DNA from: Petrachloros mirabilis ULC683
GTDB lineage: Bacteria; Cyanobacteriota; Cyanobacteriia; Thermosynechococcales; Thermosynechococcaceae
Direction of reading: 5' to 3'
DNA: 64,000 nucleotides
Assembly: GCF_009939295.1 (NCBI RefSeq)
Contig: NZ_WVIC01000003.1
Span: forward strand, 62,001-126,000
Shown: positions 35,078-46,106 of the stretch, piece after piece
Layout of the letters: each line of letters opens with the position of its first letter
Numbering within the stretch: position 1 is the first letter of the stretch
Program-made: the position numbers and the translations under genes
The notes under the pieces: model-generated
What the model saw: the letters and a program-made list of their open reading frames with translations, nothing else
The model's database searches: none
Told to the model about the DNA's origin: nothing

Positions 35078-37369
35078 TCAATATTGACCTTGAAATTTGC
35101 GCAGGCGTAGGGCATTGGTAACCACTGAGACGGAGCTAAAGGCCATGGCAGCTCCAGCCCAAATGGGATTGAGCAACCAGCCATAAATCGGAAACAATAC
35201 GCCAGCGGCAATGGGGATGCAAATCACGTTGTAGATGAAAGCAAAGAATAGATTTTGGCGGATGTTTTTGAGGGTGGCGCGACTCAGTTGAATGGCTGTG
35301 ACCAGTCCCAGGAGATCGCCGGAAATGAGGGTGAGGTCACTGGCTGCGATCGCAACATCGGTGCCGGTACCAATGGCAATGCCAACATCAGCCTGAGCCA
35401 AAGCAGGTGCATCGTTGATGCCATCCCCCACCATGGCCACAATCCAGTTTTTTGGGCGCTTATTTAAGGGATAGGGGCTGAGCCCCGATAAACCCTGGGC
35501 TTGGATCTGCCGTACCAGCGCCACCTTTTCTTCAGGACGTACCTCTGCCACCACATGGGCAATGCCCACTGACTCAGCAATAGCGTTAGCGGTGGCGTGA
35601 TTGTCCCCGGTAAGCATAACCACGGCCAACCCCATGCGCTGGAGTTTCTGCACAGCTTCAGCCGAAGAGGGTTTCAGGGCATCCGCAATGCCAAACAGAC
35701 CTTCGACTTTGCCATCAATCGCTATCCAGGCCGTGGTTTGGGCGGCAGCTTCCCAAGTTTTGGCCTGGGTGATCAAGGGAGCGGTTTCCAACCCGAGAGA
35801 CTGCATCCACCGCTGGGTGCCAATCTGCACCTGCTGGGTGCCAACCCACCCCTGAACCCCTTGCCCAACCAGCGCTTCAAAGTCTTCCACCTCGGGCAGA
35901 GAGCGCGCCACACCTTGGGTCTGGGCATACTGCACCACCGCTTCAGCTAAGGGGTGCTCAGATTGACGCTCCACAGCGGCAGCCAAGGCCAAAACCTGAT
36001 GCTCATGGGCAGTACCTCGGATCGTGGCATAGTTGGTAACCGTGGGTCTGCCCTGGGTGAGGGTTCCGGTTTTATCCAAAATCATCACCTGGAGTCGATG
36101 AGCCAGTTCTAAGCTGTCGGCACCTTTGACCAAAATGCCGTGCTCAGCACCTTTGCCCGTTCCGACCATGATTGAGGTAGGAGTCGCCAACCCCAACGCA
36201 CAGGGGCAGGCAATAATCAGCACACTAACCATGGTCACCAATGCCAGAGACACTTGCCCCAAAACGCTAAACCAAACCCCAAAGGTGAGCACGGCAATGA
36301 CCAGCACCACGGGTACAAACCAAGCGGTTACTTGGTCAGCCAGCTTTTGGATGGGTGCTTTAGAGGTTTGGGCATCCTGCACCAATTTCACAATTTGAGC
36401 CAGAACTGTTTCTGAACCCACATGGGTAACCTCAAATACAAAACTGCCGGTTTTGTTGAGGGTGGCTCCGATGACCGTATCACCAGGTTGCTTGCCAACC
36501 GGCACAGACTCCCCGGTGACCATAGATTCATCCACAGTGGAGTGCCCAGTCACCACCTGGCCATCCACAGGAATTTTTTCGCCGGGACGCACCCGTACTT
36601 GATCGCTCACTTGCACCTGAGCCATGGGAATATCGATTTCCTGCCCCTGGCGCAGAACTCGGGCAGTTTTGGCTTGCAGTCCCATGAGTTTACGCAGGGC
36701 TTCGGTGGTCTGTCCCTTGGCACGACTTTCGAGCAGGTTTCCTAGCAGAATCAGGGTAATAATGACGGCGGCAGTTTCGTAGTAAACAGACTCTGCTAGT
36801 TCTGGTGACCCCAGGGCGCGGGGGAATAGGGTCACAAATAGCGAGTAGACATAGGCCGCTCCGGTGCCCAAGGCCACCAGGGTATTCATGTCAGCGGTGC
36901 GATGCCGGAATGCTTTAGTGGCTCGTACAAAGAAAGACTGTCCACACCACAGCATCACTGGCGTCGTCAGCACCAGTTGCAGCCAGGGATGATGGAGCCA
37001 GTGGGGAATCCAGGCAATGTGAATCCCCAGCATCATGGGCAAGGAACCAAACACCAAAATGCTACTGATGATGCCCCCTACCCACAGCTTCCGCTTGAGA
37101 GCCTGGTGTTCAGCCAGGTCGATCCCCGAGGTGTCTATGGTTTCAGCCCCAAACTCAGGAAGGGGTTCGGCACCATACCCGGCGGCTGCGATCGCCGCCT
37201 GCAAACCCTTAGTATCCACAACCTGGGGGTCATACTCAACGGTGGCTTGCTCTAGGGCAAAGTTGACGGTGGTTGTCGCCACGCCCGTAACCCTCTGTAA
37301 GGTTTGCTCAATCCGCCGGGCACAGGCCGCGCAGCTCATACCTGTAAGAGATAGATGGGTTGTGGTCAT
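35078..37369 (-). CDS. copA: Cu(I)-exporting P-type ATPase (PIB-1)
   Basis: The pump has 763 residues. The N-terminal heavy-metal domain has GMSCAACAR (residues 10-18). [12 protein letters not shown] is the metal-binding helix motif, DKTGTLTQG holds the phosphorylated Asp, SEHPLAEA the ATP-binding His-Pro, and [10 protein letters not shown] the hinge. The end has YN ([11 protein letters not shown]) and MAFSS, the Cu(I)-specific signatures. It is full length and apparently functional, in plasma or thylakoid membrane (CopA/PacS/CtaA type not resolved). A MerR-type operator lies just upstream. Confidence 0.93.
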   Translation of the reverse strand: MTTTHLSLTGMSCAACARRIEQTLQRVTGVATTTVNFALEQATVEYDPQVVDTKGLQAAIAAAGYGAEPLPEFGAETIDTSGIDLAEHQALKRKLWVGGIISSILVFGSLPMMLGIHIAWIPHWLHHPWLQLVLTTPVMLWCGQSFFVRATKAFRHRTADMNTLVALGTGAAYVYSLFVTLFPRALGSPELAESVYYETAAVIITLILLGNLLESRAKGQTTEALRKLMGLQAKTARVLRQGQEIDIPMAQVQVSDQVRVRPGEKIPVDGQVVTGHSTVDESMVTGESVPVGKQPGDTVIGATLNKTGSFVFEVTHVGSETVLAQIVKLVQDAQTSKAPIQKLADQVTAWFVPVVLVIAVLTFGVWFSVLGQVSLALVTMVSVLIIACPCALGLATPTSIMVGTGKGAEHGILVKGADSLELAHRLQVMILDKTGTLTQGRPTVTNYATIRGTAHEHQVLALAAAVERQSEHPLAEAVVQYAQTQGVARSLPEVEDFEALVGQGVQGWVGTQQVQIGTQRWMQSLGLETAPLITQAKTWEAAAQTTAWIAIDGKVEGLFGIADALKPSSAEAVQKLQRMGLAVVMLTGDNHATANAIAESVGIAHVVAEVRPEEKVALVRQIQAQGLSGLSPYPLNKRPKNWIVAMVGDGINDAPALAQADVGIAIGTGTDVAIAASDLTLISGDLLGLVTAIQLSRATLKNIRQNLFFAFIYNVICIPIAAGVLFPIYGWLLNPIWAGAAMAFSSVSVVTNALRLRKFQGQY

Positions 37370-37403
37370 GGTTGATGCTTTCCTGAGGGCATTAGATACT
37401 TTC

Positions 37404-37435
37404 AGTCTAAACTCTACAGTTGACTAGAGAGTCAA
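37404..37435 (-). promoter_or_regulatory. MerR-family operator/promoter before the copper ATPase
   Basis: On the minus strand, a -35 box TTGACT (37430-37435) and a -10-like TAGACT (37404-37409) are 20 bases apart. The spacer holds the inverted pair ACTCT...AGAGT. Long spacing with a dyad in the spacer is the hallmark of MerR-family activator sites, and this one looks similar to ZntR-type sites. The regulator gene is not in the window. Confidence 0.65.
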
Positions 37436-37526
37436 GGCTTTCTTGGAGAATGAGTATCCATTCCCTCACTACAATAGAAATCACGCTCAAATTGGCGAGT
37501 TAACCCTAGGCAATGGAGCCACCCCC

Positions 37527-38132
37527 ATGGTGCAACTACGGCCTAAACATTTAACCATTCGTGATTTTATTGATGACTACGGCGACAACCCTCAATATGA
37601 ACTCATCGATGGAGAGCCAATCGACTTGGAACCCACGGGTCAACACGAGGAAGTAGCAGGCTTTATAGGTCGCAAACTCAACGTTGCAATTGATCAGCAA
37701 GCTCTGCCCTATTTCATTCCCTATCGCTGTCTGATCAAACTGCTGGGCACCGAAACTGCCTTTCGCCCTGATGTGGTTGTCCTTGACAAGACTCAGCTTG
37801 ACCAAGAACCCCTTTGGCAGCAGGAGCCGGTCATTTGCCGAGGGACTTCCGTTAAATTGGTTGTAGAAGTGGTGAGCAGCAACTGGCAAAACGACTATGC
37901 CCGTAAAACCGAAGACTACGCCCTGCTGGGCATTCCAGAATATTGGATTGTTGATTACCTGGGACTTGGTGGGCGCGACTACACGGGCAACCCCAAGCAG
38001 CCGACCCTAACCCTTTGTGTTTTGAAGGGCGATCGCTATCAAAAACAGGCTCTACAGGGGTGCGATCGCATCCAATCTCGCGCCTTTCCCAGTCTGCAAC
38101 TCGCGGTCGATCAAATCTTTACACCAGACTAG
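37527..38132 (+). CDS. Uma2 family putative endonuclease
   Basis: About 201 residues from ATG 37527 (MVQLRPKHLTIRDFIDDYGD). ELIDGEPIDLEPTGQHEEVA, TAFRPDVVVLDKTQL and VKLVVEVVSSNWQNDYARKT, then GIPEYWIVDYLG, form the PD-(D/E)xK-like Uma2 domain, all acidic positions visible. The longer frame from 37443 adds text with no family character. The role is unknown. It stands alone next to the MerR operator of the divergent copper ATPase. Confidence 0.85.
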   Translation: MVQLRPKHLTIRDFIDDYGDNPQYELIDGEPIDLEPTGQHEEVAGFIGRKLNVAIDQQALPYFIPYRCLIKLLGTETAFRPDVVVLDKTQLDQEPLWQQEPVICRGTSVKLVVEVVSSNWQNDYARKTEDYALLGIPEYWIVDYLGLGGRDYTGNPKQPTLTLCVLKGDRYQKQALQGCDRIQSRAFPSLQLAVDQIFTPD

Positions 38133-38217
38133 TAGGCCAGTAGCCAACTGTAGTGCAACTTCCCGATTTTCCATGGTTGAGAAGAGGCTTTGTAATCTCC
38201 GGCTGATTGGGACATCT

Positions 38218-38424
38218 CTAAAAAACCTGATCTTCTTGACCCACCCACCATTCTCCAAGAGCCATCATGTCCTGGTGGATGTCCTTGAGTTCTGTCAGAT
38301 AAGCCTCTGGTGGCATCTCAGTTCGACGCTCTTGTAGCTTTTTCAGACGCAGTTGCAGCAAAAGCCAGGGCTTTGAAATGCCATCTGTTGCTTCGATATA
38401 CCGAGCAAGTTGCTGACTATCCAT
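38218..38424 (-). CDS. small conserved hypothetical protein
   Basis: The 68-residue helical protein ([20 protein letters not shown], later [16 protein letters not shown]) has a start that overlaps the end of dnaE-N by eight bases, so it is translationally coupled to it. The close coupling downstream of the polymerase gene is notable, but no function is recognised. Confidence 0.65.
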   Translation of the reverse strand: MDSQQLARYIEATDGISKPWLLLQLRLKKLQERRTEMPPEAYLTELKDIHQDMMALGEWWVGQEDQVF

Positions 38425-41050
38425 AGGGGCTAAGGGTAAGTTCCATAGGGGTGAACGGATCTAGTCTGCTGTCAGTTCCAGTTTTTGCAGCCGGAAGGCG
38501 ATGCAGGTCATGTCCTTCTGCAAAAATCTGCTCAATGGGCAACATCTCACCCTGAGCAGTCATAAACCGATGCTCCGGCGTGGCTCGAATTACAGAGCCA
38601 TCTTCTAGCTCATACTCCATCACCGCTTGGTCACCGCGATGGTGCCACTGGACAATGGGCTGAGTCTGCACATAGCCCTGAGCATCCACAGAAAAGACCT
38701 GACAGTCCAGGTGATGCTTGACTAAAGTGCCAACGGGCACCCAGCCATGTTCAACCGTTAAGACCTCGGTGTCGCTACTAAGACAATACTCGGCAAACAA
38801 CACCATCTGGTCAAATAGTTCCTCGGCCAGTTTTTTCTGCACCCCATTCTGAGCCGCCCCGTCAATGAAGATTTCGCGGTGCTTTTGCATTTCCGACATC
38901 TTTTTTTTGCCCATGGCTCGGCGGAGCAGATCCGCTTGCCCCAGGGAATACCCTGCCATATCCTGGGCAATTTTCATGATTTGCTCCTGGTAGACCATGA
39001 TGCCGTAGGTTTCTTTCAGGATCGGCTCCAGAATGGCATGAGGGTAATCAATACGCTCCCGGCCATGCTTGCGGTTAATAAATTTGGGAATCAATCCTGC
39101 ATCCAGCGGTCCCGGTCGATAGAGCGCCAGAATCGAGGAAATATCTTCAAGATTGGAGGGTTTCAGATCCCGCACCACCTGGCGCATCCCCGAAGATTCA
39201 AGCTGGAATACGCCTTCGAGTTCTCCCTTAGCCAGCAACTCAAAGGCTTTGGGATCATCCATAGCCAATTGATCTACATCCAGATCCAGGTTTTGGTGCT
39301 GGCGAATCAGTTCTGCGGCTTTCTGGATCATGGTCAGGTTTTTGAGACCCAGAAAGTCCATTTTTAGCAAACCCAAGGACTCCAGATCTTCCATGAAATA
39401 CTGGGTAATCACAGAGCCATCGTTATTGCGCTGGAGGGGCACAGTTTGATCTAAGGGCTCAGCCGCAATCACCACCCCAGCCGCGTGAACCCCAAAGGTT
39501 TTGTTTGTACCCTCAATACGAATGGCCATGTCCACCCAGTGACGAACCTTGGGGTCGTTGTCGTATTTTTCCTTAAACTCAGGTGAGGGGGTGTCGTCTG
39601 AAATCATCACCTTCAGTTTGGCGGGCTTGCCCCGTGACACTGGAATCAGCTTTGCCATTTTGTCGGACTCCCCATAGGAGATATCCAGCACCCGCGCCAC
39701 GTCCTTGAGCACCGCCTTGGAGGTCATGCGGTTGAAGGTAATAATTTGGGCGACTCGTTCTTCGCCATATTTGTGGGTGACATATTCAATGATTTTTTCG
39801 CGCTGATCGATGCAGAAGTCGGTGTCAATATCCGGCATTGACTTGCGCTCAGGGTTGAGAAAGCGCTCAAACAGTAGACCATGATGCACGGGGTCAATGT
39901 TGGTAATCCCCAGGGCATAAGCCACCAGGGAACCTGCGGCGGAACCTCGTCCTGGCCCTACGGGAATGCCATGGTCGCGGGCATACTTGATGTAGTCCCA
40001 CACCACCAAGAAATAGGTCGAGTAGCCCATCTGAGCCAGCATTTGTAGTTCGTACTCCAGGCGCTCCTGGTAGGTGGCGTTAATTTCGTTGCGAGTGGCT
40101 ACCCCTAGCCGCGCCTGAAGCCCCTGCCAACTCATCTCAATCATGTAGCTGTCCGGAGTATGACCGGTGGGCACCTCATAGGCTGGGCTTTGGGGGTCTC
40201 GAAAGATGTCGTAGGCTTCAATCTTGGCAGCAACTTCCAGGGTAGTGGCAATGGCTTCCTGAATCACCGTTTCGGGAAGATGATCGCGAAATAGCCGCGC
40301 CATTTCCTCGGCAGATTTGAGATACTCAGTGCCGCTGTAGCGCAAGCGCTTGTCTTCAGTAATCAGCTTGCCGGTTTGGATGCACAAGAGGGCATCGTGG
40401 GCTTCTACGTCGTAGCAGGAAATAAAGTGAGAATCATTGGTAGCAACGACTTGGATGCCGAGTTCTTGGCCAATGCGGACAATTTCTACATTCACGACCC
40501 GGTCTTCTTGAGAGCCGTGATCTTGAATTTCGAGGTAATAATCTTCCCCAAACAAGTCTTGATACCATTGAGTCACTCGTCGTGCCACCTCGGGCTTGCC
40601 CTGCATAATTGCCTGGGGCACTTCCCCGCCCAGGCAAGCACTGGTGACAATTAGCCCTTCATGGTATTGCTCCAGCAAATCTTTATTGATGCAGGGGCGG
40701 GAAAAAATGCCTTTCCCCTGCACGCCCTGAAGGTTGGAAATGGTGGTGAGCTTTACCAAGTTGCGATAACCCTGGGTATTTTTGGCTAGCACCACTTGGT
40801 GGTACCGGGGACGGCGCTCTTGCTTAGTGATGTCGCCGTTGATCACGTACATTTCGTTGCCGATGATCGGCTTGATGTCTTTGCCCCGACAGGCTTTGAG
40901 CAACCCCACCGCACCGTACATGACGCCGTGATCCGTGAGGGCGATCGCAGGCATTCCCAGTTCCACGGCTCGGGTCACCAGATCTGGAAGTTGGCTGGCT
41001 CCATCGAGCAAGCTGTAGTCACTGTGAATATGCAAGCCGACAAAGGACAT
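38417..41050 (-). CDS. dnaE: DNA polymerase III alpha subunit, N-terminal part with split-intein N half
   Basis: The replicative polymerase is encoded in two pieces, as in many cyanobacteria. This one has 877 residues: the PHP domain ([20 protein letters not shown]), the palm with [19 protein letters not shown], and the junction LFAEY at residue 755. From Cys756 ([15 protein letters not shown]) the intein N-terminal half follows, 122 residues. Protein trans-splicing with a second gene, not in this window, restores the enzyme. The catalytic Asp pair (PDIDTD) is intact. Confidence 0.96.
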   Translation of the reverse strand: MSFVGLHIHSDYSLLDGASQLPDLVTRAVELGMPAIALTDHGVMYGAVGLLKACRGKDIKPIIGNEMYVINGDITKQERRPRYHQVVLAKNTQGYRNLVKLTTISNLQGVQGKGIFSRPCINKDLLEQYHEGLIVTSACLGGEVPQAIMQGKPEVARRVTQWYQDLFGEDYYLEIQDHGSQEDRVVNVEIVRIGQELGIQVVATNDSHFISCYDVEAHDALLCIQTGKLITEDKRLRYSGTEYLKSAEEMARLFRDHLPETVIQEAIATTLEVAAKIEAYDIFRDPQSPAYEVPTGHTPDSYMIEMSWQGLQARLGVATRNEINATYQERLEYELQMLAQMGYSTYFLVVWDYIKYARDHGIPVGPGRGSAAGSLVAYALGITNIDPVHHGLLFERFLNPERKSMPDIDTDFCIDQREKIIEYVTHKYGEERVAQIITFNRMTSKAVLKDVARVLDISYGESDKMAKLIPVSRGKPAKLKVMISDDTPSPEFKEKYDNDPKVRHWVDMAIRIEGTNKTFGVHAAGVVIAAEPLDQTVPLQRNNDGSVITQYFMEDLESLGLLKMDFLGLKNLTMIQKAAELIRQHQNLDLDVDQLAMDDPKAFELLAKGELEGVFQLESSGMRQVVRDLKPSNLEDISSILALYRPGPLDAGLIPKFINRKHGRERIDYPHAILEPILKETYGIMVYQEQIMKIAQDMAGYSLGQADLLRRAMGKKKMSEMQKHREIFIDGAAQNGVQKKLAEELFDQMVLFAEYCLSSDTEVLTVEHGWVPVGTLVKHHLDCQVFSVDAQGYVQTQPIVQWHHRGDQAVMEYELEDGSVIRATPEHRFMTAQGEMLPIEQIFAEGHDLHRLPAAKTGTDSRLDPFTPMELTLSPYG
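38420..38785 (-). other. DnaE split intein, N-terminal half
   Basis: The intein begins with the nucleophilic Cys at codon 38785-38783, preceded by AEY. Block A ([14 protein letters not shown]), the [11 protein letters not shown] stretch and block B ([13 protein letters not shown], with TxxH as ATPEH) are clear. At 122 residues it is about 20 longer than the well-known family members, with an extra tail after LHRLPAA. Confidence 0.9.
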
Positions 41051-41264
41051 CGCTCACCCCAACATACAAGAACTAGATAGACCCTAGGCTATCCGATTCT
41101 GGGTCAGGATGGATGCAGCCGTTTCGTGGGACTCAGTTCATCAAATTGCATCCTTGCATACACTCTTGGTGAACAGATCTCCGTTTTAATGTTGGGTTTG
41201 GATATTAAAATTTTTGATCACCCTGCTGGCTTAATCTGGGGCTTCTGGAGCTGAGTCCCCATCT

Positions 41265-42320
41265 ATGAGACGTTCTTTGCAGCGAATTTTAATTGGCACG
41301 GCCTTTTTCATTGCCACCTTGGGAATTGCTGTGATTGGCTATGTGATGGCGGGCTGGACTATCGTCGAAGCCCTCTACATGGTGGTGATTACCATATTTG
41401 GAGTGGGCTACGGTGAGGTGCGTCCGGTTAACACGCCTTTTTTGAGGTTGTTTACGATTTTTGTGATTTTGGCGGGTACTTCCTCAGCGGTGTATCTGGT
41501 GGGGGGCTTTGTGCAAATGATTACTGAGGGTGAAATTAACAAGGCGTTGGGAGCCCGTCGCATGACCCGAGAGATTGAACAACTTGAACAGCATGTCGTT
41601 TTGTGTGGATTTGGGCGCATGGGTCAAATCTTGGCCAAGCGCTTGGCTCTGGCTAGCTTGCCCTTTATTGTGATTGATCAACAAGCCGACCGGGTTGAAC
41701 AAGCCAGCGCACTGGGCTATTTGGTTTATCCCGGCAATGCCACGGACGAAGCAATTTTAAAGGGGGCGGGCATTGAGCGCGCTAAGACGCTGACAACAGT
41801 TTTGCCCGACGATGCTGCCAATGTATTTATCACGCTGACGGCGCGAGGATTGAATCCTAATCTCCAAATTTTGGCTCGGGGAGAGTGGCCCAGCACTGAG
41901 AAAAAGCTGCGTTTGGCGGGAGCCGATCAGGTGGTGCTACCAGCTAGCATTAGTGCCCAACGGATGGCTCATATGATTACTCATCCCGCTACCCTAGACT
42001 TTTTGAACCAGGATGACGGACGCAGGAGCCTCAATGAGCTATTGGCTCAGGTGGACATTCAGGTGGATGAATTGGTGGTTTCACCGGGTTCACCGATGGA
42101 GGGCGCTACGATTGGGGATGTGGAGGTGCGGGGCAAGGGAACCTTTATTGTGGTTGCGCTCATTCGAGCCGATGGCACCACGGTTAACCATCCGGATCAA
42201 ACTATTGTGGTTTATGAAGGAGACACGATTATTGTTATGGGTCACCGGGGTGATGTGCCGCAATTTGTGCAGCGCCATGTAGTCAAACGGGCGCTGCGGT
42301 ATCGGGGTTCGTCTGTGTGA
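41265..42320 (+). CDS. potassium channel with RCK (TrkA-N/TrkA-C) domains
   Basis: The protein is 351 residues: two membrane helices (15-35, 65-90) around a pore loop with selectivity filter FGVGYGE (residues about 45-51), then an RCK domain with the NAD-binding motif LCGFGRMGQILAKRL (near 113) and a C-terminal TrkA-C domain (260-345). It is a ligand-gated K+ channel of the MthK/Kch type in the plasma or thylakoid membrane. Standing alone, no partner gene nearby. The filter starts FGVGYG rather than TVGYG, a mild variation. Confidence 0.88.
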   Translation: MRRSLQRILIGTAFFIATLGIAVIGYVMAGWTIVEALYMVVITIFGVGYGEVRPVNTPFLRLFTIFVILAGTSSAVYLVGGFVQMITEGEINKALGARRMTREIEQLEQHVVLCGFGRMGQILAKRLALASLPFIVIDQQADRVEQASALGYLVYPGNATDEAILKGAGIERAKTLTTVLPDDAANVFITLTARGLNPNLQILARGEWPSTEKKLRLAGADQVVLPASISAQRMAHMITHPATLDFLNQDDGRRSLNELLAQVDIQVDELVVSPGSPMEGATIGDVEVRGKGTFIVVALIRADGTTVNHPDQTIVVYEGDTIIVMGHRGDVPQFVQRHVVKRALRYRGSSV

Positions 42321-42584
42321 GTCAAGGTGGATCAAGACCAGCCAAATGAATTGATGGCTCATCATTGTCAATCTGCGCGCCCTTGGACAGATGAGGATAT
42401 TACCGATAGCAATGGCTTTTTGCTGAGCAGTTTTAATCAGGGTGAGGACTTCAGTAAATTGAGGCTGTAAAGGATCCGTCATAAATTGCCATCTCTCTCG
42501 ATCTGAGAACGCACCCGAGACGTATAAATCTCATTGCTTCATCGAGTGTGCTTTTCCTTGCTGAACTGCCATAATCTTGAGATC

Positions 42585-43553
42585 CTAACAGCGAATAGCG
42601 GTGCGATGCTCCACAAACCATTGATACGTGGAGGCCAAACCTGTCTCCAACGGGATGCTGGCCATCCAACCCAGTCGTTCTAGACGAGTCACATCTAAGA
42701 CTTTTCGGGGGGTGCCATCTGGCTTGCTAGTGTCAAAGACAATCTGGCCGTCGTAGCCCACCACCCGAGCCATGGTCTCTGCCAACTCGCGGATGGTGCA
42801 ATCAACCCCCGTCCCCACATTGATATGGGAAAGCATGGGTTCGGAGTGCTGCTGATACTGCTGCGCATCGAGTTCCATGACATGAATGCACGCAGCCGCC
42901 ATGTCATCGACGTGTAGAAACTCCCGCATGGGCTGACCACTGCCCCAAACCACCACTTCTGGCGCTTGATCTAGCTTGGCCTGATGGAATCGCTGCATCA
43001 TGGCTGGAATCACATGGCTATTCTGGGGATGAAAGTTATCGTTGGGACCATAGAGATTGGTGGGCATGACGCTGCGAAAATCGGTGCCATACTGTCGGTT
43101 GTAAGACTCGCAGAGCTTAATGCCAGCAATTTTGGCAATGGCATAGGGCTCGTTGGTCGGCTCCAGTTCCCCGGTCAACAGAGCAGACTCAGTCATGGGC
43201 TGGCTGGCAAACTTGGGATAAATACACGAAGATCCCAAAAACAGGAGTTTTTTGACTCCGGTAGTAAACGCCCCATGAATGACGTTGCACTCAATCATGA
43301 GGTTGGTATGGATAAATTCTGCTGGGTAGGTGTTGTTGGCGACAATGCCCCCCACTTTGGCCGCGGCCAGATAGACTTCATCAATGGGGTAGGCTTGAAA
43401 AAAGTCCAGCACAGCCTGTTGATTGGCTAAATCAAGGGATGAGCGGGGGCGCGTGAGGATATTTTGATAGCCTTTCTGGGTAAGCTGACGTAAGAGGGTT
43501 GAACCCACCATGCCTTGATGTCCAGCCACAAAAATGGTTTTATTCACGTCCAT
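42585..43553 (-). CDS. fcl: GDP-L-fucose synthase
   Basis: The 322-residue short-chain epimerase-reductase converts GDP-4-keto-6-deoxymannose to GDP-L-fucose. It has the NADP motif [16 protein letters not shown], the Ser in [13 protein letters not shown], and the YAIAK catalytic Tyr-Lys ([16 protein letters not shown]). [13 protein letters not shown] is diagnostic for the family. The usual partner gmd is not next to it. Fucose would go to surface polysaccharide. Confidence 0.93.
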   Translation of the reverse strand: MDVNKTIFVAGHQGMVGSTLLRQLTQKGYQNILTRPRSSLDLANQQAVLDFFQAYPIDEVYLAAAKVGGIVANNTYPAEFIHTNLMIECNVIHGAFTTGVKKLLFLGSSCIYPKFASQPMTESALLTGELEPTNEPYAIAKIAGIKLCESYNRQYGTDFRSVMPTNLYGPNDNFHPQNSHVIPAMMQRFHQAKLDQAPEVVVWGSGQPMREFLHVDDMAAACIHVMELDAQQYQQHSEPMLSHINVGTGVDCTIRELAETMARVVGYDGQIVFDTSKPDGTPRKVLDVTRLERLGWMASIPLETGLASTYQWFVEHRTAIRC

Positions 43554-43759
43554 TGCTCTAAAAGTTGGGGGGTGGGAGTGTTTGGGCTTTAGAATAGCGT
43601 GAATAGCTGATTGAGGAACACTCTTGTTCGAGATGGGTTCAATATACCTAGAATTGGGGATATGCGATGGATGTCATCGGTGTCCATATTGGGGGTCTGC
43701 GTGAAGCGCCCCACTCCCTTCTGTTGTAATCGGTACGTTTGTAATTAGTACGTTTGAAA

Positions 43760-44053
43760 ATGAGGACATTCATGCGTTTACCAGCATTTCTCCTGGCGTT
43801 TTGTGTAGCTGCTCTGAGCGGATTTTTCCTCTTGGTGCCTCCTGTGCGGGCTTTGCCGTTGTCGACTATTGCCCCTGTGGTTCGTGTATTGCCGACGACT
43901 GAGGTTGTTTGTCCCCCGGTTCTCCAGCAATCGCGGCAGATCCACTTGAACCATTCGGCCTCATCGTCTGAGGGGTCTTCAGGGTGTAGTTGTCCTATCT
44001 GTCAGCAAGTGGGTTTAGCCCTAATCCAAGGTCGGCTGCCGTTGTCAGCGTAA
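43760..44053 (+). CDS. small secreted protein with CxCxxC
   Basis: The product has about 97 residues, with a signal-peptide-like hydrophobic start (LPAFLLAFCVAALSGFFLLV) and cleavage probably after RA. The mature part has Ser-rich text and SGCSCPICQQ near the end. Starts at 43754 (TTG), 43760 and 43772 (ATG) are possible. No family recognised; the Cys cluster suggests metal binding or disulfides. The 3' end overlaps the convergent permease gene by nine bases. Confidence 0.5.
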   Translation: MRTFMRLPAFLLAFCVAALSGFFLLVPPVRALPLSTIAPVVRVLPTTEVVCPPVLQQSRQIHLNHSASSSEGSSGCSCPICQQVGLALIQGRLPLSA

Positions 44054-45178
44054 GCTACGCGGGTCTAGGGCATCACGGAGGGCATCCCCCAAGAGGTTGA
44101 ATGACAGTACGGTCACAATGATCAAGAGGGTCGGAGGCCAGATTAACCAGGGTTGTAGCACCAAAATGGAGGCATTGGTAGCCAGGGAGAGCATATTGCC
44201 CCAGGATGGATCGGGCTGCTGAATGCCCAAACCAATCAAGCTCAGTACTGACTCGGCCACAATGAAGCTGGGCACTGCTAGAGTCGCCGAGATGATGATG
44301 TAAGTGGCGGTTTGGGGCAAAACATGGCGGGTAATGATGTACAGCGAGCGCCCCCCCATGGCCTTGGCCGCTTGCACAAATTCTTGTTCTTTGATGGAGA
44401 GCACCTGGCCCCGAATCACCCGAGCCAGCCCCGCCCAGCTCACAAAAGAAGTAATCAGGACAATCAGCAGAAATCGCTCTGTGCTGGATAGTCCCGGCGG
44501 CAACACTGCGGCTAGAGCCACCAGCAGATACAGCCCCGGAATCGTCATCAGGACTTCTACGAAGCGCATCAATAGGGTATCAGTGACGCCCCCAAAGTAG
44601 CCGGAGATGCCTCCTACCAACATCCCCAACGGAAAAGAAATGGCCACTCCCACCAGGCCAATGCTGAGACTGATACGCCCCCCAAAGAGCAGGCGACTCC
44701 ATTCGTCTCGGGCTTGATCGTCGGTGCCCAGGAGGCTGAGTCGGCCTTCGCCCACGGTGCCGAACAAGTGGCGATCGCTTCGGAAGCCTGGAAAAATCAC
44801 CCGAGGCTCAATTTGGGGGTTGCTGAGAGACAACCGGGTCGGCAACGGCAAGCTGAATTGCAAAAAGGTGTAATCAAACCCTCTCACGAGTGGGCGGATC
44901 GCAGAGGGCTGTTCCCACTCAATAACCAACTCCCGTTCCCCCGTTTCCAAGTCCATTGCCCCTTGAGTCGTGGGATAGACATGAGGCCCAATCCAGTCTC
45001 CCTGAGGGGTGCGCCAGTAGATCTGGGTGGGAGGGAGCAGTGCCCCATCGACCTGGGAAACTAAGGGATCGTAGGGCGACAGAAAATCAGCGCCGATTAC
45101 AGCCACATACAAGACAATCAGCACGGTCATGCCAAAGCGAGCCAGGGCATTTTTACGGAGACGCTGCCACCAGTTCAT
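44045..45178 (-). CDS. ABC transporter permease, DppC/OppC type
   Basis: The protein is 377 residues with an N-terminal membrane helix (RFGMTVLIVLYVAVIGADFL) typical of OppC, followed by a periplasmic insert of about 130 residues, and then five more membrane helices. The binding-protein-dependent loop (EFVQAAKAMGGRSLYIITRH) fits the EAA motif that docks the ATPase. Oligopeptide, nickel or other solute import is expected; partners (DppB, D, F) are not adjacent. It is last in a run with rpaB upstream but separated by 39 bases. Confidence 0.88.
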   Translation of the reverse strand: MNWWQRLRKNALARFGMTVLIVLYVAVIGADFLSPYDPLVSQVDGALLPPTQIYWRTPQGDWIGPHVYPTTQGAMDLETGERELVIEWEQPSAIRPLVRGFDYTFLQFSLPLPTRLSLSNPQIEPRVIFPGFRSDRHLFGTVGEGRLSLLGTDDQARDEWSRLLFGGRISLSIGLVGVAISFPLGMLVGGISGYFGGVTDTLLMRFVEVLMTIPGLYLLVALAAVLPPGLSSTERFLLIVLITSFVSWAGLARVIRGQVLSIKEQEFVQAAKAMGGRSLYIITRHVLPQTATYIIISATLAVPSFIVAESVLSLIGLGIQQPDPSWGNMLSLATNASILVLQPWLIWPPTLLIIVTVLSFNLLGDALRDALDPRSLR

Positions 45179-45217
45179 TGTTAATTCCCCCCGGAGGCGA
45201 TTTTACTTGGGATTAGC

Positions 45218-45949
45218 CTAGGCAATTTCCCCCGGTTCGACAATGCGCTGGAACAAGTAGCCGGTGCCTCGCGCTGTCAAAATCAGTTCGGGATTGCTGG
45301 GGTCGTCTTCTAGCTTGGCGCGTAGGCGGGAGATATGGACATCTACCACCCGGGTATCGACATGACGCTCGGGGGTATAGCCCCAAACTTCTTGCAAAAT
45401 TTCGGAGCGCGAAAAGGCTTCCCCAGAACGGCTCACCAGTAGCTCCAGAAGACTAAATTCCATGCCTGTGAGGCGAATGCGCTCGTCGCCTTTGTAGACT
45501 TGTCGCTTATTGGTGTCAATGCGGAGGGCGTTAACCTGAATGACACCGGAACTGGGAATGCCGGTACCGCCGTTTTTGCTGACGCGGCGCAAGACCGACC
45601 GAATCCGGGCTTCTAGTTCTTTAGGAGAGAAGGGTTTGACCACGTAATCGTCAGCCCCCAGTTCCAGGCCAGTGATGCGGTCAGCTACGTCTCCCAAGGC
45701 CGTTAACATGATGATGGGTACATCTGATTCTTTGCGCAGCTCTTGGCATACCCCATAGCCGTCCAACTTTGGCATCATGACATCAAGAACGACCAGGTCG
45801 GGGACTTCGTGGTGAAAGGTTTCAATGGCTTCTTCACCATCAGCGGCGGTCACCACTTCGTATCCAATCATGGAAAGTCGTGTTTCTAGAATCCGGCGGA
45901 TGCTGGCCTCGTCATCCACAACTAGAATTCTTTCTTTATGTGTTTCCAA
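45218..45949 (-). CDS. rpaB: OmpR-family response regulator RpaB
   Basis: The 243-residue regulator has a receiver domain with acidic pair DDE (VVDDEASIRR), phospho-Asp in LVVLDVMMPKLDGYG and Lys in YVVKPFSP, and a winged-helix output domain (LTGMEFSLLELLVSRSGEAF, later VDTRVVDVHISRLRAKLE). The text matches RpaB, the light-stress regulator essential in cyanobacteria. Divergent radA lies 157 bases away, a familiar neighbour for rpaB. Confidence 0.9.
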   Translation of the reverse strand: METHKERILVVDDEASIRRILETRLSMIGYEVVTAADGEEAIETFHHEVPDLVVLDVMMPKLDGYGVCQELRKESDVPIIMLTALGDVADRITGLELGADDYVVKPFSPKELEARIRSVLRRVSKNGGTGIPSSGVIQVNALRIDTNKRQVYKGDERIRLTGMEFSLLELLVSRSGEAFSRSEILQEVWGYTPERHVDTRVVDVHISRLRAKLEDDPSNPELILTARGTGYLFQRIVEPGEIA

Positions 45950-46106
45950 TTTCCTTCGTACTCCTTAATGCCCATCGTGACTAAAGGTTAATTTTTGGCC
46001 GCTTTCTCTTAAGTTACCATGACCATTAGAGCTTTTAGAATGGCTGAAAGCCTTATTTTGCCGCGAATAAGGCTTTTTCAAGATTTCAATTAATTTTAAG
46101 AATTGT

